Source: Burkholderia cenocepacia
GTDB taxonomy: Bacteria > Pseudomonadota > Gammaproteobacteria > Burkholderiales > Burkholderiaceae
NCBI RefSeq assembly: GCF_014211915.1
Contig: NZ_CP060039.1
Location: forward strand, 1,674,001-1,738,000
Reading direction: 5' to 3'
DNA length: 64,000 nt
The notes beneath the pieces were generated by a model, which saw only the letters and a program-made list of their open reading frames with translations, searched no databases and was not told the DNA's origin. The translations under genes and the position numbers were made by a program. Positions 1 through 7,749 of this stretch are shown one piece after another (within the stretch, counting starts at the first letter, position 1; every line of letters begins with the position of its first letter).

Positions 1-1
1 G

Positions 2-301
<300 letters not shown>

Positions 302-390
302 CGCGGCCGTGCGGCCGGCTCGTTGCCAGCGTTCTTGTGGCAGGCCGGTCGACACGGCACAATTGCGAATCCTTTACTGTCCCGCATGCC

Positions 391-978
391 ATGCCGTTCA
401 ATTTCCCGATTTTCCTGACGTGGGTACGGATCGTGCTGATTCCGCTCGTCGTCGGCGTGTTCTATCTGCCGGACACGGTGATGGGCGGCGCGCACCGCAA
501 TCTCGCGGCGGCGGCGATCTTCATCCTCGCCGCGCTGACCGACTGGTTCGACGGCTTCCTCGCCCGCAAGTGGAACCAGACGTCGTCGTTCGGTGCCTTT
601 CTCGACCCGGTGGCGGACAAGCTGATGGTGACGGCCGCGCTGCTGATCCTCGTGCAGATTTCGCGGGTCGACGCGGCGATCGCGCTGGTGATCGTCGGTC
701 GCGAGATCGCCATTTCGGCGCTGCGCGAGTGGATGGCGCAGATCGGCGCGTCGAAGAGCGTCGCGGTGAACCAGCTCGGCAAGTTCAAGACCGCGTGCCA
801 GATGGTCGCGATTCCGATGCTGCTGTTCTACGGGCCGCTGCCGCTCGGCGTCGTGACGATCGATACGCGCGTGTGGGGCGAGTGGCTGATGTATCTGGCC
901 GCGGTGCTGACGATCTGGTCGATGCTGTACTACATGAAGCTCGCCTGGCCGCAGATTCGCGAGCGCGGCGGTGCGTGA
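391..978 (+). CDS. pgsA: CDP-diacylglycerol--glycerol-3-phosphate 3-phosphatidyltransferase
   Basis: A 195-aa inner-membrane enzyme that makes phosphatidylglycerophosphate, the committed step to phosphatidylglycerol and cardiolipin. The CDP-alcohol phosphotransferase signature is present as DWFDGFLAR, then FGAFLDPVADK, giving the D-G-x2-A-R-x8-G-x3-D-x3-D pattern. Several hydrophobic segments surround it. The ATG at 391 was chosen because the protein then begins MPFNFPIFLTWVR, the family's usual N-terminus; the longer frame from 337 adds an unrelated leader. It sits between uvrC and the tRNA cluster. Confidence 0.94.
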   Translation: MPFNFPIFLTWVRIVLIPLVVGVFYLPDTVMGGAHRNLAAAAIFILAALTDWFDGFLARKWNQTSSFGAFLDPVADKLMVTAALLILVQISRVDAAIALVIVGREIAISALREWMAQIGASKSVAVNQLGKFKTACQMVAIPMLLFYGPLPLGVVTIDTRVWGEWLMYLAAVLTIWSMLYYMKLAWPQIRERGGA

Positions 979-1029
979 CCCGCATTGCCTGTGCGGCGGT
1001 GGTTTTTGTAAAAAGGGCTGGAAAAGCCC

Positions 1030-1058
1030 TTGACACACGAATGTGCCTTCGACATAAT
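1030..1058 (+). promoter_or_regulatory. sigma70 promoter of the tRNA-Gly cluster
   Basis: TTGACA (1030-1035) and CATAAT (1053-1058) are separated by exactly 17 bases, a near-consensus sigma70 promoter about 60 bp upstream of the first tRNA-Gly. The strength fits a stable-RNA operon. Confidence 0.85.
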
Positions 1059-1119
1059 CTCGCTTCTCCGCTGCACGACGAAGTAAGTGTGTGACGGGGA
1101 AGCGGTAGCGTAGCAATAC

Positions 1120-1195
1120 GCGGGAGTAGCTCAGTTGGTAGAGCGCAACCTTGCCAAGGTTGAGGTCGCGAGTTCGAGACTCGTCTCCCGCTCCA
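1120..1195 (+). tRNA. tRNA-Gly (anticodon GCC), copy 1
   Basis: A 76-nt tRNA with encoded CCA. Acceptor GCGGGAG pairs with CTCCCGC. The D-loop is AGCTCAGTTGGTAGAG, the anticodon loop reads TTGCCAA, and the T-loop is GTTCGAGAC. First of three copies transcribed from the promoter at 1030. Confidence 0.97.
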
Positions 1196-1248
1196 GATTT
1201 TTTCTGGCAGCGCGTGGTACGGCAAAGCGCTGCAGATGCAGGACACAT

Positions 1249-1324
1249 GCGGGAGTAGCTCAGTTGGTAGAGCGCAACCTTGCCAAGGTTGAGGTCGCGA
1301 GTTCGAGACTCGTCTCCCGCTCCA
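1249..1324 (+). tRNA. tRNA-Gly (anticodon GCC), copy 2
   Basis: Identical in sequence to the copy at 1120 and preceded by a spacer almost identical to the one that follows it. This indicates recent tandem duplication of a tRNA-plus-spacer unit of about 129 bp. Confidence 0.97.
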
Positions 1325-1375
1325 GATTTTTCTGGCAGCGTGTGGTACGGCAAAGCGCTGCAGATGCAGGACAAT

Positions 1376-1451
1376 GCGGGAGTAGCTCAGTTGGTAGAGC
1401 GCAACCTTGCCAAGGTTGAGGTCGCGAGTTCGAGACTCGTCTCCCGCTCCA
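1376..1451 (+). tRNA. tRNA-Gly (anticodon GCC), copy 3
   Basis: Third identical tRNA-Gly, with encoded CCA. It is followed at once by an intrinsic terminator, so the cluster appears to be one transcript of three glycine tRNAs. Confidence 0.97.
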
Positions 1452-1458
1452 AGTAATG

Positions 1459-1480
1459 GGGAAGCCACGCTTCCCTTTTT
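1459..1480 (+). terminator. Terminator of the tRNA-Gly operon
   Basis: A 7-bp stem (GGGAAGC/GCTTCCC) with a 3-base loop, followed by a T-run. It lies between the glycine tRNAs and tRNA-Cys, which suggests separate transcription of tRNA-Cys. Confidence 0.8.
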
Positions 1481-1550
1481 ATTTGATGGGCTTCCGGTCC
1501 TCGAATAAAAATCTGTCGCTTGCCTCACGGCATCCGGACAGTCCGCTTTT

Positions 1551-1624
1551 GGCGCGATAGCAAAGCGGTTATGCAGCGGCCTGCAAAGCCGTTTAGGCCG
1601 GTTCGACTCCGGCTCGCGCCTCCA
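1551..1624 (+). tRNA. tRNA-Cys (anticodon GCA)
   Basis: A 74-nt tRNA: acceptor GGCGCGA/TCGCGCC, anticodon loop CTGCAAA with GCA, T-arm GGTTCGACTCC, encoded CCA. Its 3' half is the prophage integration target. The gene is intact because the phage attachment site restores the 3' end, so lysogeny leaves cysteine decoding unharmed. Confidence 0.97.
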
Positions 1625-1625
1625 G
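1578..1625 (+). repeat. attL, left attachment core of the prophage
   Basis: A 48-bp sequence, from within the tRNA-Cys anticodon arm to one base past its CCA, repeated exactly at 47184-47231. The match stops at both ends (C versus T before, G versus A after), which defines the crossover segment used by the adjacent integrase. Confidence 0.95.
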
Positions 1626-1635
1626 GTAGGAAGAG

Positions 1636-1670
1636 AAAAAGCCCTGAGAAATCAGGGCTTTTTCTTTTTC
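1636..1670 (+). terminator. Bidirectional-looking terminator after attL
   Basis: A perfect hairpin (AAAAAGCCCTGA/TCAGGGCTTTTT) with a 4-base loop and T-rich tail, on the phage side of attL. It should end tRNA-Cys transcription and insulate the integrase. A similar hairpin follows attR at 47232. Confidence 0.85.
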
Positions 1671-1694
1671 CGGCCCCACTTTCATCCTTGTAAG

Positions 1695-1723
1695 AAAGTC
1701 GCCGAGAGTGGTACAAAGTCGCC
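1695..1723 (+). promoter_or_regulatory. Putative integrase arm-type binding repeats
   Basis: The 9-mer AAAGTCGCC occurs at 1695-1703 and 1715-1723, exactly 20 bp apart (about two helical turns), between attL and int. Spaced direct repeats beside a core site are typical arm sites of lambda-type integrases. The same arrangement recurs beyond attR (47288 and 47308). The function is inferred. Confidence 0.5.
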
Positions 1724-1798
1724 TCTAACCACTCAAGAAGCACGCGTAACCACGCCTAAGTCGGCTCTTTGGCCGTATAGGCGAGTTCGCATCAGCGC

Positions 1799-2995
1799 AT
1801 GGCAACCAAGCGACTACGACCCTCCGGAACGTGGGAATACATCATCCGACGTTCGAAACTTCTTCCAAAGCCACTTTCCCTTACGTTTCAATCTGAAGAA
1901 GAGGGCGATGCGTACGTCGCCCGGCTGGAGCAACTGCTCGATGCCGGCATTGTGCCGACGGACGTCGTTGAGCAACGCGAAGCTATCGCCACGACGCTCG
2001 ACGCCGTTCGAGAATACCTGCGACGTGTGTCGGTGCCAGACTCCGACGCCCAAGTGCTAAATACGTTGCTCGGCGGCCGACTCCCTTCGAAGGCGCTTTC
2101 TACCGTGGACTACGATTGGGCGGAACGATGGGTGACGACAATGAAGCGCGAGCATCATTTGTCACCATCGACGATTCGCCACAATGTCGGGGCGCTCGCT
2201 CGCTGTTTCGATTGGGTAGTGAAGTCAGGTACTCCGATGCTTGCCGTCAATCCACTGCGGCTGTTGCCGAAGCGCTACGCGACGTATACCGATGACGATC
2301 GCGTGGCAGTTGAGGCGCAGGATCGTGCGCCGAAAGAAGATGTGCACCGAGACCGACGGCCAAGCGAAGAAGAATTGACCGAGATCCGACGCATCATGGC
2401 AGGGGGAAAGCCCAAGGACCGAGAGCGGGCGTTTGAGTTGCCGTATCGGCCGGCGTTGGTATTCCTGTTCGAGCTGGCGATCGAGTCCGCAATGCGGATG
2501 CGCGAGATGTATACGCTAGACGTCGTGCAGTTTGACGTCGGCCGCCGGACGGCCGCGTTGGAGCGGACAAAGAACGGCAGCAAGCGTTCAGTGCCGCTCA
2601 CGACGGTGGCAGTGGCAGCGTTCGAACGCTACGTCGAGGCAGTGAACGGTCATGACCCGGCGATGTGCGGTTTTTCGTTCGAGGGCGGCAGGCTCTTCCC
2701 GTGGGTCGGTGAGATCGAGGCGGGCATGCGCGCGAAGAATATGCCAGTTCTCCGGCGGAAGGTTCTCGAACGCGTCACCGTGCGGCTGTCGGGCCAGTTC
2801 GGTCGGCTATTCAACGCCGCCGGCTGCCCTGATCTGGTCTTCCATGATCTGAGGCATGAGGCGACGTCGCGGCTGTACGAACGGACGACATTGAGTGATA
2901 TCCAGATAGCGAAGATTACCGGTCATACAGATCCCAAGGTCCTAATGCGTTACGCGAACCTGCGGGGCAGTGATCTGGCCGCGCGGCTTTGGTAG
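1799..2995 (+). CDS. int: Tyrosine site-specific integrase
   Basis: A 398-aa phage integrase that catalyses recombination between attP and the tRNA-Cys attB. The catalytic domain shows the first Arg in SAMRMREMYTL, the HDLRH box (FHDLRHEATSRL), and GHTDPKVLMRYANL with the conserved His and the nucleophilic Tyr. The N-terminal region of about 150 residues, with a SAM-like core-binding segment, fits the family. It lies about 175 bp inside attL and reads inward, as is usual. The ATG start at 1799 gives a normal family length. Confidence 0.95.
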   Translation: MATKRLRPSGTWEYIIRRSKLLPKPLSLTFQSEEEGDAYVARLEQLLDAGIVPTDVVEQREAIATTLDAVREYLRRVSVPDSDAQVLNTLLGGRLPSKALSTVDYDWAERWVTTMKREHHLSPSTIRHNVGALARCFDWVVKSGTPMLAVNPLRLLPKRYATYTDDDRVAVEAQDRAPKEDVHRDRRPSEEELTEIRRIMAGGKPKDRERAFELPYRPALVFLFELAIESAMRMREMYTLDVVQFDVGRRTAALERTKNGSKRSVPLTTVAVAAFERYVEAVNGHDPAMCGFSFEGGRLFPWVGEIEAGMRAKNMPVLRRKVLERVTVRLSGQFGRLFNAAGCPDLVFHDLRHEATSRLYERTTLSDIQIAKITGHTDPKVLMRYANLRGSDLAARLW

Positions 2996-3146
2996 CGTGC
3001 CGCGTATACACAACTGCTTGGCTGGATCTCTAGGGCGATAGTCCTCTTTTCGGAGGCGTAGCTCGGCATGCGTTGCGACTGCCGTCGCCAATTCGCGAAA
3101 CAATACCTCGGGCGATGGAGCATACTAGGCTAGACCGGAGGGCACG

Positions 3147-3386
3147 ATGGGCACCATAAGCATGCAAGCAATCGTGAGCAATAAGACGATTCAAGTCGTT
3201 TTCACGCCAGGTGACGAGCAGGCTACGATTTACATCGTGAATGGAGAGCAGGGATCGTATCAACCCCGCCATATGAGCGTTCGCGAATATGGCGAAGCCG
3301 GAATGTCCGCCGAGGAGATCGTTCGCCATCTCCTCGAAGTTGTTTCAGCCTCCGTCGAGGAGCTCGATCGCGTGCGTCCTAGCTGA
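3147..3386 (+). CDS. Hypothetical phage protein (79 aa)
   Basis: A small protein without a recognised family. It has a good ribosome binding site (GGAGGG seven bases before ATG) and codon use like its neighbours, which supports a real gene. There are no membrane segments or Cys motifs; the C-terminus is acidic and helical. It converges on the leftward early operon across a hairpin at 3425. Position between int and the early operon suggests an accessory early or lysogenic gene; no function is proposed. Confidence 0.65.
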   Translation: MGTISMQAIVSNKTIQVVFTPGDEQATIYIVNGEQGSYQPRHMSVREYGEAGMSAEEIVRHLLEVVSASVEELDRVRPS

Positions 3387-3424
3387 TCAATTCAAATCAG
3401 GCCAAGCACGACGGCTTTGGGGCC

Positions 3425-3448
3425 GCTGCCCGTCATTTGACGGGCAGC
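3425..3448. terminator. Hairpin between convergent genes
   Basis: A perfect 10-bp stem (GCTGCCCGTC/GACGGGCAGC) with a 4-base loop, lying between the rightward gene ending at 3386 and the leftward operon ending at 3456. The T-tract is weak on both sides, so Rho-independent activity is uncertain. Confidence 0.5.
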
Positions 3449-3455
3449 AGCCTTC

Positions 3456-3803
3456 TCATGCAGCCTGTGCGGCTGGATTGTTCGCCGGCAGGTCGGGCAG
3501 ACGCGGCAACGCGCGAGCCGTGCGGCCGGCCTTGCGTGCGGGTGCCTGTTGCAACTGCCGCTGAATTGCGGCATGCGTGCGGCGATCAGTTTCCGCGTAA
3601 TCGGGTCTGGTGCGGCCTTCGAGGCGTTCGAGGGTTTGCTGCTGCGCCTGTTCACGGAGGAACGCGACGACATCGTCTTCGAGAAACACCCATGCCCGAC
3701 CGATACGAGCACCGACGATGTCGCCTTGCTGCGCCAGTTTCATCGCCGTGGTGCGGTCGACCTTCAGGAAGTCGGCGCATTCTTGTAGATCGAACGTTCT
3801 CAC
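3456..3803 (-). CDS. Excisionase/AlpA-like HTH DNA-binding protein
   Basis: A 115-aa protein with an N-terminal MerR/excisionase-type winged helix (FDLQECADFLKVDRTTAMKL, then a GARIGRAWVFLEDDV wing) and a basic, low-complexity tail. GTG at 3803 was chosen because it starts the HTH directly and overlaps the upstream stop as GTGA, giving translational coupling. It is the last gene of the leftward operon and nearest to int, so excisionase or directionality factor is a reasonable inference; a transcriptional regulator is the alternative. Confidence 0.65.
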   Translation of the reverse strand: MRTFDLQECADFLKVDRTTAMKLAQQGDIVGARIGRAWVFLEDDVVAFLREQAQQQTLERLEGRTRPDYAETDRRTHAAIQRQLQQAPARKAGRTARALPRLPDLPANNPAAQAA

Positions 3804-4408
3804 GCAATGCCCCCTGCAGCCCGATCGATGCGTTCGATCTCGGCGAGGATCAGTGCAGCGGCTCTCACGAGATCGCGACGAGGCGTGGTCGGTTTGAACC
3901 AGCATGCTGCCCATGAGCTTGGCCAGTAGTAGGCGGCTGTATCAAGATCCCAACCGGCAGCAGACACAGCATACGCGACCGCTGCTTCAGGCAATTCGCC
4001 TTCTGTGTATTGATCGTCGCTGGTTGCCCCCCGGCGTTCTACGGCAATTTGTCGGTTGCGCTCAACGAGCACATCGCGGGCAGAGGCAGTCCGTGTTACT
4101 ACAGCGTGCGGTTCCGTGCGGTCGGGATAGATTCTGAGCAGCGATCGCGTGATTTGCTCGATCGCGTGGCGCGTCGGGCGGCTAGATTCACCATAAATTC
4201 GCAACGCCCCTTGGCGCGCGGATTCAATTGCCCTGTGGAGTCGTGCGGTCCGGACGTCTAGCGCAGCAAGTGCCCACGATGCAACGTCGTCGGTCGAGCG
4301 CGGCCGAGCGTCCGAATAGTGCTCAGTCAGGTACGTTCGTAAGCGTTCCGTCGACGCGTTGTTCGCCAGCGCATCGGCGCAGTGCGTTTGGGTACCTGTC
4401 ATTGTCAT
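3800..4408 (-). CDS. Hypothetical phage early protein (202 aa)
   Basis: No family recognised. It is a soluble, helical protein rich in Arg and Ala, with a C-terminal segment containing WDLDTAAYYWPSSWAACWF. The start at 4408 overlaps the stop of the upstream gene (ATGA), and its own stop overlaps the next start (GTGA), so it is tightly coupled in the operon. The longer open frame running to 4969 is antisense readthrough of the upstream gene and was not used. Confidence 0.6.
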   Translation of the reverse strand: MTMTGTQTHCADALANNASTERLRTYLTEHYSDARPRSTDDVASWALAALDVRTARLHRAIESARQGALRIYGESSRPTRHAIEQITRSLLRIYPDRTEPHAVVTRTASARDVLVERNRQIAVERRGATSDDQYTEGELPEAAVAYAVSAAGWDLDTAAYYWPSSWAACWFKPTTPRRDLVRAAALILAEIERIDRAAGGIA

Positions 4409-4857
4409 TCTCCTGTGGAGGTAGCGGGCAGAGCGCGAGCGAGTTGCATCAAGCCGGTTTCCAACGTGATCCCGGCGGTTGCTGCCCAGGTGCGCGCGTC
4501 CTGCGCGGTTTTGTGGCGAGCGAATGACCCGATCTCGTCGGCCATCAGGTCCAGCAGCTCGATGTCGGCCGCGTGCGAGATTTCGGCGATCAACGCGCGG
4601 ATCTCGATGCGAAGGGCGTCGAATCGCGCGAGCCTGCCTTGGCGGGCCTCCGCCAAGGCTTCGTTCATCTCGACCGGTTTGCGCCGCGCGAGCGGCGCTC
4701 CGTCCTTCTGGATCGTTTTTACGGGCGTCAGCCCGTCGTTGTCCGACTGCATCGAAGTGCCGTTGACGCTCGCCAGTGCGATAGCCGGGCGCTTCTTCGC
4801 GTGTTCCCGCTTTCGCGGCAGCGGACGTGGGGTAGAAGTGGCCGGGCGTGGGGTCAT
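4405..4857 (-). CDS. Hypothetical phage early protein (150 aa)
   Basis: Unknown function. The N-terminal third is Pro/Arg/Lys-rich and probably disordered. The rest is predicted to be a long helix (MNEALAEARQGRLARFDALR) suited to coiled-coil interaction. Both ends overlap neighbours by four bases (ATGA). Directly downstream of the ParB-like gene, it could be a partner of that protein, but nothing in the sequence proves it. Confidence 0.6.
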   Translation of the reverse strand: MTPRPATSTPRPLPRKREHAKKRPAIALASVNGTSMQSDNDGLTPVKTIQKDGAPLARRKPVEMNEALAEARQGRLARFDALRIEIRALIAEISHAADIELLDLMADEIGSFARHKTAQDARTWAATAGITLETGLMQLARALPATSTGE

Positions 4858-6152
4858 TGGGCCGCCTCCTGCGCCAATTCATGCGTCCAATCTGGGTCGG
4901 GCAACTGAAGGATGTCATCGAGCCACTGAAGGACGAACGGCAGATCTTTCTGACGCTTGACGCTTTCACTGCCGAGACGCTTCCTAAGCCATCGAGCGCC
5001 TTCTTGAACTGCCTGCATCCGCGTCGGATAAATCGTGGTGCCCGGGCCGAATTTCAGTGGAGTTGATGCGAAGCTGTCCCCGAAGTTGTACATAGCCGCG
5101 CAAATCCACTGATTTGCTTTCGGTTGGGCCACGTAGATCTCGGCGATCGGCTTTTTCGTACGCTTGCTGTTGGGCGATCGAAGGGTATCGGTCGCGACGC
5201 AGCGACCGTCTTGATCCGGTGCCGTCACGGGGTAAATCCGTGCCTTTTGCGGAGTGTCGAGGAGATCGGCGAGCGGCGAGAGTGCCGTATGGACGGCTCG
5301 AATCGTTCCGGGCGAAAGCTTCCCGAAAACGGGATCATGCAGGACTGCCTGTAGCGCCTGCAAAAGTTGCTTTGCACAGGCATCGGTGATCTTTGTCGCT
5401 TTGGGCGCGGCCGGCTCGTAAGGCTTCGTGTTGCTGGCTAGATGCTTCTTCGTGACCTTCCCTTTGCCGGCCTCCTTCGCTTTCGACAGGCCGGACACGA
5501 TGCGTTCGAGCGCTTTGTCGCCGCCGTGCAGGCGGATCTGCTCGATGGCCAGTGTGCCGGTACATTGGCCGTTCCGTATGAGCTGATGCAGTTCGACCGG
5601 TGCCCGTTCGAGCAGGCCGACGTCGCGGATCGTTTGGTCGGTGACATTCAGGCGCTTGCAGATCGCCGCAAGCGCCATGCCGTGAATGTCGCGCAGCTCT
5701 GCGACGGCAGCGGCCAGATCAAGCGGCGACGACGGTTTGCCGTTGTTGCTGAGATAGCCGTCGATCACCATTTCGGCGCGGTTGACCGTCTTGGCGTCAC
5801 GGACGACGACCGGGATCTTGCCGATGTCCTTGCCTGTTTCGATTGCCTTGCCGGCGGCAAGGTAGCGGTGCTGCCCCTTGTACACGAACAGCAGATCCTT
5901 CCCGTCAACCTTTCGCGCGTAGCAATGAAGCGGCGAACCCTTGTCGTACCCGTTCTCGATGATGAGGGCAGTAAGGTGCGTCACCCATTCGGGATCAACG
6001 GGGCGGATGTTGTCGGACGGGTCGTAATGAAGTTGGCCGTACGGGACCATCCACAGGTCGGCTGACGTTGCGCCCGCAGCGGCCGCTGCTACCTTCGCGC
6101 TCCCGGTCGGGATCGGCGCGGTCAGGTCGAGCTGTTGCGTGCGGTCGTCCAT
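4854..6152 (-). CDS. ParB/Spo0J-like DNA-binding protein
   Basis: A 432-aa protein with a ParB N-terminal nuclease/CTPase-type domain at about 40-130 (YGQLHYDPSDNIRP, then FVYKGQHRYLAAGKA corresponding to the GxxRxxA box). A KorB/ParB HTH follows at about 150-190 (MALAAICKRLNVTDQTIRDV) and a C-terminal region of about 200 residues is unlike chromosomal ParB. No ParA is encoded nearby, so classical partition is doubtful; a regulatory or DNA-organising role is possible. A copy of the 13-bp palindrome lies inside the gene at 5362. It overlaps both neighbours. Confidence 0.8.
   Translation of the reverse strand: MDDRTQQLDLTAPIPTGSAKVAAAAAGATSADLWMVPYGQLHYDPSDNIRPVDPEWVTHLTALIIENGYDKGSPLHCYARKVDGKDLLFVYKGQHRYLAAGKAIETGKDIGKIPVVVRDAKTVNRAEMVIDGYLSNNGKPSSPLDLAAAVAELRDIHGMALAAICKRLNVTDQTIRDVGLLERAPVELHQLIRNGQCTGTLAIEQIRLHGGDKALERIVSGLSKAKEAGKGKVTKKHLASNTKPYEPAAPKATKITDACAKQLLQALQAVLHDPVFGKLSPGTIRAVHTALSPLADLLDTPQKARIYPVTAPDQDGRCVATDTLRSPNSKRTKKPIAEIYVAQPKANQWICAAMYNFGDSFASTPLKFGPGTTIYPTRMQAVQEGARWLRKRLGSESVKRQKDLPFVLQWLDDILQLPDPDWTHELAQEAAQ
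5362..5374. repeat. 13-bp dispersed palindrome, site 1
   Basis: AAAAGTTGCTTTG, 12 of 13 to consensus CAAAGYWRCTTTG, inside the ParB-like gene. Confidence 0.6.
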
Positions 6153-6514
6153 TACGCAACCTCCTGCGGTACCGCCGTCCGCGCCTTGCCACGCTTCTTC
6201 GCTCTATTGATCGCGTTCGACGCCTCGACGCCCGCTGCGCGCTTGGCGTCGCGCAGGCGTTTGATCGCGTCAGCGCAGTTGCCTTCGTCGGGAATCGAGA
6301 TCTGCCTGCGCGCAATTTCGGTACCGTCGAGGATCAAATATTCCGTATGCACGCTGTCCGGCAGCGGACGGCGCCCGACAACGTACTTACCGATCAGGAG
6401 CGGTGTCGACGGACGGCGTGCGCTCCGGTCGTATCGCGTGAAAGTGCGGAGTGAGAGGGTGTCGCGACGTTCGACGTCGAATAGGGGTTCTGCTTTGACT
6501 TTGATGCGCGGCAT
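6152..6514 (-). CDS. Hypothetical phage early protein (120 aa)
   Basis: A basic protein without a recognised family. The start at 6514 is preferred because GGAGA sits seven bases upstream of MPRIKVKAEPL; the open frame continues to 6553 without a good ribosome site. Its stop overlaps the ParB-like start (TAATG). The C-terminus is Lys/Arg-rich, so nucleic-acid binding is conceivable but unproven. Confidence 0.6.
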   Translation of the reverse strand: MPRIKVKAEPLFDVERRDTLSLRTFTRYDRSARRPSTPLLIGKYVVGRRPLPDSVHTEYLILDGTEIARRQISIPDEGNCADAIKRLRDAKRAAGVEASNAINRAKKRGKARTAVPQEVA

Positions 6515-6565
6515 GGTGGTCTCCATGACGCCGGGGCGGGCTCGCCCCGGCAATGTCGGGGCGGT

Positions 6566-6844
6566 TTAGACGGTGACGTTGTAAGCGGTCGTTGGGGCGA
6601 CGACCGGATCGTCTTGAAACACATTCACGACGACAAACAGCAGGGCGGCGACGACCGTCCAGCGGAAGATCTTCGATTTTTCAAAGTTGCTTTGGCGTGC
6701 CGGCTCGGACGGGGTAATGCGGGGTGTTTGCTCGTCTCGGAGCCATTCGTGACGGTCGTAGAGCTGGCAATCGATCAGGCGGCTCGCTTGACAGTGGTGA
6801 GCGACGGGTTGCGAGGCGTGCAGTTCAGGAAGTTCGCGATTCAT
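6566..6844 (-). CDS. Small single-pass membrane protein, first gene of leftward operon
   Basis: A 92-aa protein with a polar N-terminal half and one C-terminal hydrophobic helix (WTVVAALLFVVVNVF, about residues 62-77), which resembles a tail-anchored protein. A GAGG motif lies just upstream of ATG. It is the first gene after the operator cluster at 6877-6936, so it is likely repressed in the lysogen and expressed early after induction. Superinfection exclusion or host takeover is speculative. The perfect palindrome at 6682 lies in it. Confidence 0.6.
   Translation of the reverse strand: MNRELPELHASQPVAHHCQASRLIDCQLYDRHEWLRDEQTPRITPSEPARQSNFEKSKIFRWTVVAALLFVVVNVFQDDPVVAPTTAYNVTV
6682..6694. 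repeat. 13-bp dispersed palindrome, site 2
   Basis: CAAAGTTGCTTTG, full consensus match, inside the small membrane-protein gene. Confidence 0.7.
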
Positions 6845-6876
6845 CAGTTCCTCACGATAGGTTGTGACGTGAGGAT

Positions 6877-6936
6877 GATAGATTTTCTATCCAATCATAT
6901 GCAAGAAAAACTATCCTTGTCGGTAGAAAATCTATC
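6877..6936. promoter_or_regulatory. Left operator cluster (OL-like), three sites
   Basis: Three 15-bp sites related to GATAGAWWWTCTATC: 6877-6891 (perfect inverted repeat GATAGATTTTCTATC), 6901-6915 (12 of 15) and 6922-6936 (14 of 15), spaced 24 and 21 bp. They lie upstream of the leftward operon. The same sequence family recurs beside the repressor gene at 7666-7727, so binding by that repressor is inferred. Confidence 0.75.
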
Positions 6937-6975
6937 TATTGAGATCGAGTAGGCAATAGTCAGGAGTGGGTGTGC

Positions 6976-6999
6976 AAAAAAAATCCCGCCGAAGCGGGA
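6976..6999 (-). terminator. Terminator of the repressor gene
   Basis: On the minus strand a TCCCGC/GCGGGA stem with a TTCG tetraloop is followed by eight T residues, 15 bp past the repressor stop codon. A strong intrinsic terminator, it separates the repressor transcript from the leftward operon. Confidence 0.88.
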
Positions 7000-7013
7000 C
7001 TGCGGGGAGCGAG

Positions 7014-7655
7014 TTATCGCCGGCGATATCGACGGTGTTCAACCATCACGCCAATAATCCGAACGGGTTCGTGTTCGCTATTTATCGTTGGATAGTCGGA
7101 ATTCAGTGGGACCAGCTCAAACACTTCCGCGCCAGTCGTACTCACGCCACGAAGCCTGTACTTCTTGAACGTGGCTTCTTCTTTGCCGTTCTTAGCGACG
7201 ACATAGTCGCCCGGCCTAGGTGCAATGGCTGGCTCAACGATGATTCTATCGCCAGGCATAAACTCCGGTGCCATCGATTCCCCCTCTACCTCAAGGGCGA
7301 ACGCATGATCCGATAGCTCTAGATCGGTTAGCAGGTACTCGAACGCACCGCCAGGTGGAAACGGAGTGATTGCCTCGCTCATCAGGCCGGCTTGCACGCT
7401 GCTGATCAGCGGTATGCGACGCGTGCCGACATTCGCCGGGACAACGTTCCCAATGGGCGTACCCGCAACGCCGGGGATGGGAATTGCATGTTTGGTAATA
7501 CGTGCGATCTCAAGAATCTGGCCGAAGCTTGGCTCGTGACGGCCGTTCTCCCACGCTGACACGTTGCCGCGCGTCTTCCCCAATCGCTCCGCGAGTTCAT
7601 CTTGCTTGAGGCTGGCAGCTTCGCGGCTGGCCTTTATCCATTCACCGATGTCCAT
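7014..7655 (-). CDS. CI-type phage repressor with S24 autocleavage domain
   Basis: A 213-aa lysogeny repressor. Residues 5-60 form an XRE helix-turn-helix (LKQDELAERLGKTRGNVSAWENG). The C-terminal LexA/S24 domain has an Ala-Gly cleavage site (SSVQAGLM), the catalytic Ser in EGESMAPEFMPGD and a Lys in the ATFKKY segment, so RecA-stimulated self-cleavage on DNA damage is expected. ATG at 7655 places the HTH at the usual distance; the open frame extending to 8012 is antisense. It is divergent from the Cro-like gene, with three operator-like sites between. Confidence 0.93.
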   Translation of the reverse strand: MDIGEWIKASREAASLKQDELAERLGKTRGNVSAWENGRHEPSFGQILEIARITKHAIPIPGVAGTPIGNVVPANVGTRRIPLISSVQAGLMSEAITPFPPGGAFEYLLTDLELSDHAFALEVEGESMAPEFMPGDRIIVEPAIAPRPGDYVVAKNGKEEATFKKYRLRGVSTTGAEVFELVPLNSDYPTINSEHEPVRIIGVMVEHRRYRRR

Positions 7656-7665
7656 GCGCTCAATG

Positions 7666-7727
7666 GTAAGAAAATCTTGCGCGCGTATGGCTATATTTTC
7701 TATCTCTCGAATGTTAGAATTTCTATC
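7666..7727. promoter_or_regulatory. Right operator cluster (OR-like), three sites
   Basis: Three 15-bp sites matching GATAGAWWWTCTATC at 7666-7680 (11 of 15, next to the repressor start), 7690-7704 (13 of 15) and 7713-7727 (13 of 15), spaced 24 and 23 bp in the divergent repressor/Cro-like intergenic region. The layout mimics lambda OR3-OR2-OR1. Assignment to the repressor is inferred from shared sequence with the left cluster. Confidence 0.72.
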
Positions 7728-7749
7728 ATTGCGCTGATGATGGAAGCTC

